A DNA stretch of 64,000 nucleotides, from positions 2,542,001-2,606,000 of the forward strand of contig NZ_CP019388.1 of assembly GCF_001971725.1 (NCBI RefSeq), in the 5' to 3' direction. Origin of the DNA: Winogradskyella sp. J14-2 (GTDB lineage: Bacteria; Bacteroidota; Bacteroidia; Flavobacteriales; Flavobacteriaceae). Shown one piece after another: positions 60,856 through 64,000 of this stretch. Below the pieces are notes generated by a model. That model saw only the letters and a list, made by a program, of their open reading frames with translations. It was not told where the DNA came from and made no database searches. The position numbers and the translations under genes were made by a program. Position 1 is the first letter of the stretch; every line of letters begins with the position of its first letter.

Positions 60856-62394
60856 TTATATTTTTACAAACTCTACACGTCTGTTTTGTGCTTTTCCATC
60901 TGCAGTACCATTATCTGCAACAGGTTCTGTTTCTCCTTTACCTTCTGTGGTTAATCGATCTGTCGAAATGTTGTAAATATTAACCAAAGCCGTTTTTACG
61001 GCTTCGGCTCTGTCTTTAGAAAGCTTAAGATTTGAGTCGTCGGAGCCATCAGAGTCTGTATGCCCAACAATATTGAGTTTTATACTGTCATCTTGCATTA
61101 ACACTTGCGATATTTGGCGTATAATACCTAGTGACTGCGGTTGTATGTTGGCAGAACCCGAATCGAATAAGATGCCATTGGTAGAAATCTTGCCTTCAGA
61201 CATTAGTTTGCGTCTTAAGTCAACACCACCTTCGGCAACTTTAATGTTTTTTATAAACACGCGTTCTTCACCATCAGTTAAACCATACACGTGAAATTTT
61301 AAATAATTAAGCACGTTAAGCTCCTCTATAAATCTTGGAATATCTACATATTTAACCTCGTTAATCCAGAGTCTATAACGTTTTTTTGTCACAGAAATAG
61401 CTATATGTGGTTGGTTTTTTACTTCATCTCTAATATCTGCAGTTAAACCAGAGTTAATCATGCCAGCCTTACCATTAAAAAAATTATAGGTATCAATGTT
61501 GAAAGGTGCATACTGTCCCAGCGGAAGTGAAACAGATCCATAGTGCGATTTTCCGTTTGAAAACGTGTTGGTGTCACTAAGTATAACATGCAGTCTTGCA
61601 CCAGAGGATGTTTGTCTGCCTAAACCAGATGTAAGTAAATCAAATTCTATAGTGTAGTCTTCTGGTAGTTGACTAAGATCTGGTATGGCGTATAATCTGT
61701 AGCCTGCTTTTAGCTCAAACCAGTTACCTTCTACTTTGTTAAATTTTACAATATTACCAGAGCCATTTGTATTCCATTTACTTGGTAAATCTCCAATAAA
61801 ATCATTTGAAAAATCATCGAAAAACAGAAGTTTGTCACCAGGAACAAAATCGTATTTACTATACACTTCTAAACCATCAGAAACATTTGATGGTGTCTCC
61901 TTAATAGCATCATTTGTGTTACCAGAATCACTATTGGTTTTATCTTCTGGTTTATCATTAGATTCTTTGGTCTCCTCTTCATCTTCAGTTTCACGTTCAC
62001 GCTGTCCCAGAAGAAGCTCTTTAGCTGTTGTTATACTGTATTTTAAGGCTTTTTTTGCTTTGTTCATTTGCAAGGTAGCTTTTCCTTGCTTTAAAACACC
62101 AGCACCATCTAAGTCGTTTATAATGTCTGGCGCACTTTCGCTCAGTGAGGACATCTCTCCTAGAGCTTCTTCGAGGACATCAATATCGTCATCATCTAAA
62201 GATTTACCTGAGGCTGCGTAGCCATCATACTTATAAACTTTATCATACAAGTCGAACGACTCTTGAACAAAACTATCTACACTGGTTATGCCAACTCTAT
62301 TTTTAGGGCGTTTAATTTTTTTTGTTTGTGCATCTAGAGTTGGAGTAATTATAAGAAAGATGCAAAAAGCGAAGGAAATTTTTGAAAAATTCAT
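60856..62394 (-). CDS. OmpA-family outer-membrane protein
   Basis: 512 residues: signal peptide (cleavage near LDAQ, about 23), a charged region with a Glu/Asp-rich linker (about 135-165), a beta-sandwich domain (about 185-385; FFDDFSNDFIGDLPSKWNTNG), and a C-terminal OmpA peptidoglycan-binding domain (about 400-510; IVGHTDSDGSDDSNLKLSKDRAEAVKTAL). It likely ties the outer membrane to the wall. Confidence 0.87.
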   Translation of the reverse strand: MNFSKISFAFCIFLIITPTLDAQTKKIKRPKNRVGITSVDSFVQESFDLYDKVYKYDGYAASGKSLDDDDIDVLEEALGEMSSLSESAPDIINDLDGAGVLKQGKATLQMNKAKKALKYSITTAKELLLGQRERETEDEEETKESNDKPEDKTNSDSGNTNDAIKETPSNVSDGLEVYSKYDFVPGDKLLFFDDFSNDFIGDLPSKWNTNGSGNIVKFNKVEGNWFELKAGYRLYAIPDLSQLPEDYTIEFDLLTSGLGRQTSSGARLHVILSDTNTFSNGKSHYGSVSLPLGQYAPFNIDTYNFFNGKAGMINSGLTADIRDEVKNQPHIAISVTKKRYRLWINEVKYVDIPRFIEELNVLNYLKFHVYGLTDGEERVFIKNIKVAEGGVDLRRKLMSEGKISTNGILFDSGSANIQPQSLGIIRQISQVLMQDDSIKLNIVGHTDSDGSDDSNLKLSKDRAEAVKTALVNIYNISTDRLTTEGKGETEPVADNGTADGKAQNRRVEFVKI

Positions 62395-62475
62395 TTTAAG
62401 TAATTGATTAATAGCTCTCTAAAAATATGAATAACTATTGATACTTAAAAATGAAAAAGAGAAATGGTTAATAAG

Positions 62476-64000
62476 TTAGTGTAGTTTGTAAACAACTATT
62501 GTTTTATCATCTGCTTGAGTTATTAGTTCTAGGCCTTTGTTTTTGTCTAGTTTTTGTAATTCTGCAGCAGAAGTTCCAAAAACAGGGAAATTAGGAATTG
62601 ATTCAGCTTGGCTATCAAATAAATAAACCTTTTTAGACTGTAAGTCTGTAGTTGTAATATAAATTTTATCGTTAAAGTAAAAAATTCTAGGGGCTGTGTA
62701 TACACCATAGTCTAAATCTATGCGTCGCGATTTTATAAAAAGTTTATTCTCATACATTGAGACCAACGTTTTACTTGTAGTAGCTATATTGTGCTTGTCT
62801 GTTAAGTTAAGATCTTTTCGACTTATTTTTCCTCGATTATCTACTTGTACAAGTTGACCTAAAGTGTTAGAAGTAGTAAACTTATTTTGATATAAGTAGA
62901 TTTCATTATCAGAGAACCTAATTTTGTTATGAACACGTATTCTTATATCTCCTTGTCGACTCAGTATTTTTAAATTGTCTTCAGTGGAAAATACAATGTA
63001 ATCTTTACTTCCAATTCTAAAATGTTTTGGCTGTGAGGTTATAGTTTTAGTGTTGTCGTTGTAAGCAAAGCCACTAACGATTTTACCTTTAGCGTCGTAC
63101 ATAAGAAGGTTTTTTCCTTGGGTAACTAGGAGTCTGTAGTTTTTTCTTTTGTCGTAGTCAAAAACCGATAAAGGTTGTGTGATTTCATCATTAAATTTTC
63201 TCGGGAAAGGAGACACATCATTTCCGTTTCTGTCTAAAACATACAGACGGTTTGATGTTGCAAATGCTAGTTGTAACCTGCCGTTTTTGTACATATCTAT
63301 TTGTTCTATTTTTCCAAGTATTTTTCCTTGAAGTCGCTTTTTCCAGAGGATATTACCAGAGTCAGAGATAAGATAGAGCACATTATTTATGTCCTGCACG
63401 GCAATGTCGTTTGTGTTACTAATATAATTTTTTACCGTTTGAGGAGGCGAAGCTATCTGAGTGTCAATAACAGTTGTAAAAGTTTCGGTAACCGAATTAG
63501 TGGTAGGTTTCTTTTTAAACTTTTCTATAACTCCGTTGACATGCGCGTAATTGTCTTCGTAAATGTACTGAACCACGTTAGCATGGTAGTTTTTAGTCTC
63601 AATATCTAAGTAATCAGAAAGTCCATCATTATTTTTATAAATGAATACCGAAGAATCTTCGCTTAGGTTTTGACTCACATTTTTAAAGGCGTCAGAATTT
63701 GCAATGGTATTGTTATTAAGAGCATCGGAAAGCGTTGACTTTATAATTTCGATAGAATTCGAAAAAATGATAAAATCTTCATATTTTGAAAAATAACTAG
63801 CTTCTTCGAAACTAATAATCGGTTTTAACCTCGATTTGAAAAAATCAGTATTTCCAAACTCATAAATATCGATATCTCTATAAGTTTCAGAAATTGACTT
63901 ATCTTCTATGGTTTCAACAACAAGGTCAGCATCTAGAGAGTAAAGGATAAGGGTATTGTCGGCTAAAGCAATTTCATTGGTAAAATTTAAAAATGTCTTA
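62476..64000 (-). CDS. Large protein with a beta-propeller-like C-terminus, cut by the window end
   Basis: The frame is open to base 64000, so the start lies beyond the window; the GTG at 63678 is internal. About 508 residues are visible. The first 130 (with FTNEIALADNTLILYSLDADLVVET) are alpha/beta. The rest has repeated short strands such as NVLYLISDSGNILWKKRLQG and RLYVLDRNGNDVSPFPRKF that suggest a propeller. Family not recognised with confidence. Confidence 0.7.
   Translation of the reverse strand, partial: KTFLNFTNEIALADNTLILYSLDADLVVETIEDKSISETYRDIDIYEFGNTDFFKSRLKPIISFEEASYFSKYEDFIIFSNSIEIIKSTLSDALNNNTIANSDAFKNVSQNLSEDSSVFIYKNNDGLSDYLDIETKNYHANVVQYIYEDNYAHVNGVIEKFKKKPTTNSVTETFTTVIDTQIASPPQTVKNYISNTNDIAVQDINNVLYLISDSGNILWKKRLQGKILGKIEQIDMYKNGRLQLAFATSNRLYVLDRNGNDVSPFPRKFNDEITQPLSVFDYDKRKNYRLLVTQGKNLLMYDAKGKIVSGFAYNDNTKTITSQPKHFRIGSKDYIVFSTEDNLKILSRQGDIRIRVHNKIRFSDNEIYLYQNKFTTSNTLGQLVQVDNRGKISRKDLNLTDKHNIATTSKTLVSMYENKLFIKSRRIDLDYGVYTAPRIFYFNDKIYITTTDLQSKKVYLFDSQAESIPNFPVFGTSAAELQKLDKNKGLELITQADDKTIVVYKLH

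Noticed and set aside
61736..62221. Plus-strand Ser-rich frame of 161 codons
   Set aside because: Antisense of the Glu/Asp-rich part of the OmpA-family gene.

Overview
The window looks like part of a low-GC chromosome of a member of the Flavobacteriaceae (Bacteroidota). Support comes from gliding genes gldB-gldC, a type IX secretion (T9SS) sorting-domain protein, a DnaG whose zinc ligands are replaced, a fused alpha/beta 2-oxo acid dehydrogenase E1, many SPII lipoproteins, and promoters with the Bacteroidota -7 box TAnnTTTG. The genus cannot be named from the sequence. No rRNA, tRNA, CRISPR array or phage module was seen.

Layout. 0-10.7 kb: end of a cut-off gene, an outer-membrane barrel protein, dnaG, an orphan response regulator, nadE, gldB-gldC, a periplasmic hypothetical, an amidohydrolase lipoprotein, a DUF4230 protein and a rhodanese. 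10.7-30.4 kb: a TetR regulator followed by about 19 kb of co-directional genes for phenylacetyl-CoA catabolism (paaE-A-B-C-D-G, a threonine/serine dehydratase-like gene, paaH, paaI, GIY-YIG 1, paaJ, GIY-YIG 2, paaZ, a paaF-like gene, paaY). These continue into a lipoyl E2, ilvE and a fused E1, and end at a strong terminator. No phenylacetate-CoA ligase (paaK) is present. A palindrome lies at the start of the TetR-paaE-downstream unit and a near-identical one lies before E2, which suggests one regulon. 30.4-64 kb: cold-shock protein, SulP transporter, DUF4136 lipoprotein, hutU with a small cysteine-rich partner, a T9SS surface protein, D-cysteine desulfhydrase-like gene, glucosaminidase, hemL, small secreted helical proteins, a run of membrane proteins including a DUF2157/GDYXXLXY pair, a zinc metalloprotease, a diheme cytochrome lipoprotein, lysS, a thioredoxin-TPR protein, a membrane LuxR regulator, a YqaE/Pmp3 peptide, lipB, a nucleoid-associated protein, an OmpA protein and a cut-off gene.

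Most striking signal. The paa/E2-ilvE-E1 cluster is saturated with small REP-like palindromes: almost every gene junction has at least one. The main family has a head GTCA, a 4-bp arm, a core GAGCGCAGTCGA (or an 11-base form with CTTG/CCTG), the complementary arm, and usually TCT. Arms differ between copies but covary (CCTC/GAGG, CCTT/AAGG, GGCT/AGCC, CACT/AGTG, GGTC/GACC, CGTC/GACG). The full unit is 27 bases, so it is frame-neutral, and copies lie in frame inside paaA, paaH, the E2 gene (twice) and, in a related form, paaH and the E1 gene. Two compact GIY-YIG nuclease genes are each bracketed by palindromes of a different class: gene 1 by inverted TTCCTGC-type palindromes, gene 2 by GAGCGCAGTCGA-type palindromes. 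This resembles the REP/RAYT arrangement of Proteobacteria, but with a GIY-YIG nuclease in place of the tyrosine transposase. I consider it the candidate undescribed system of the window.
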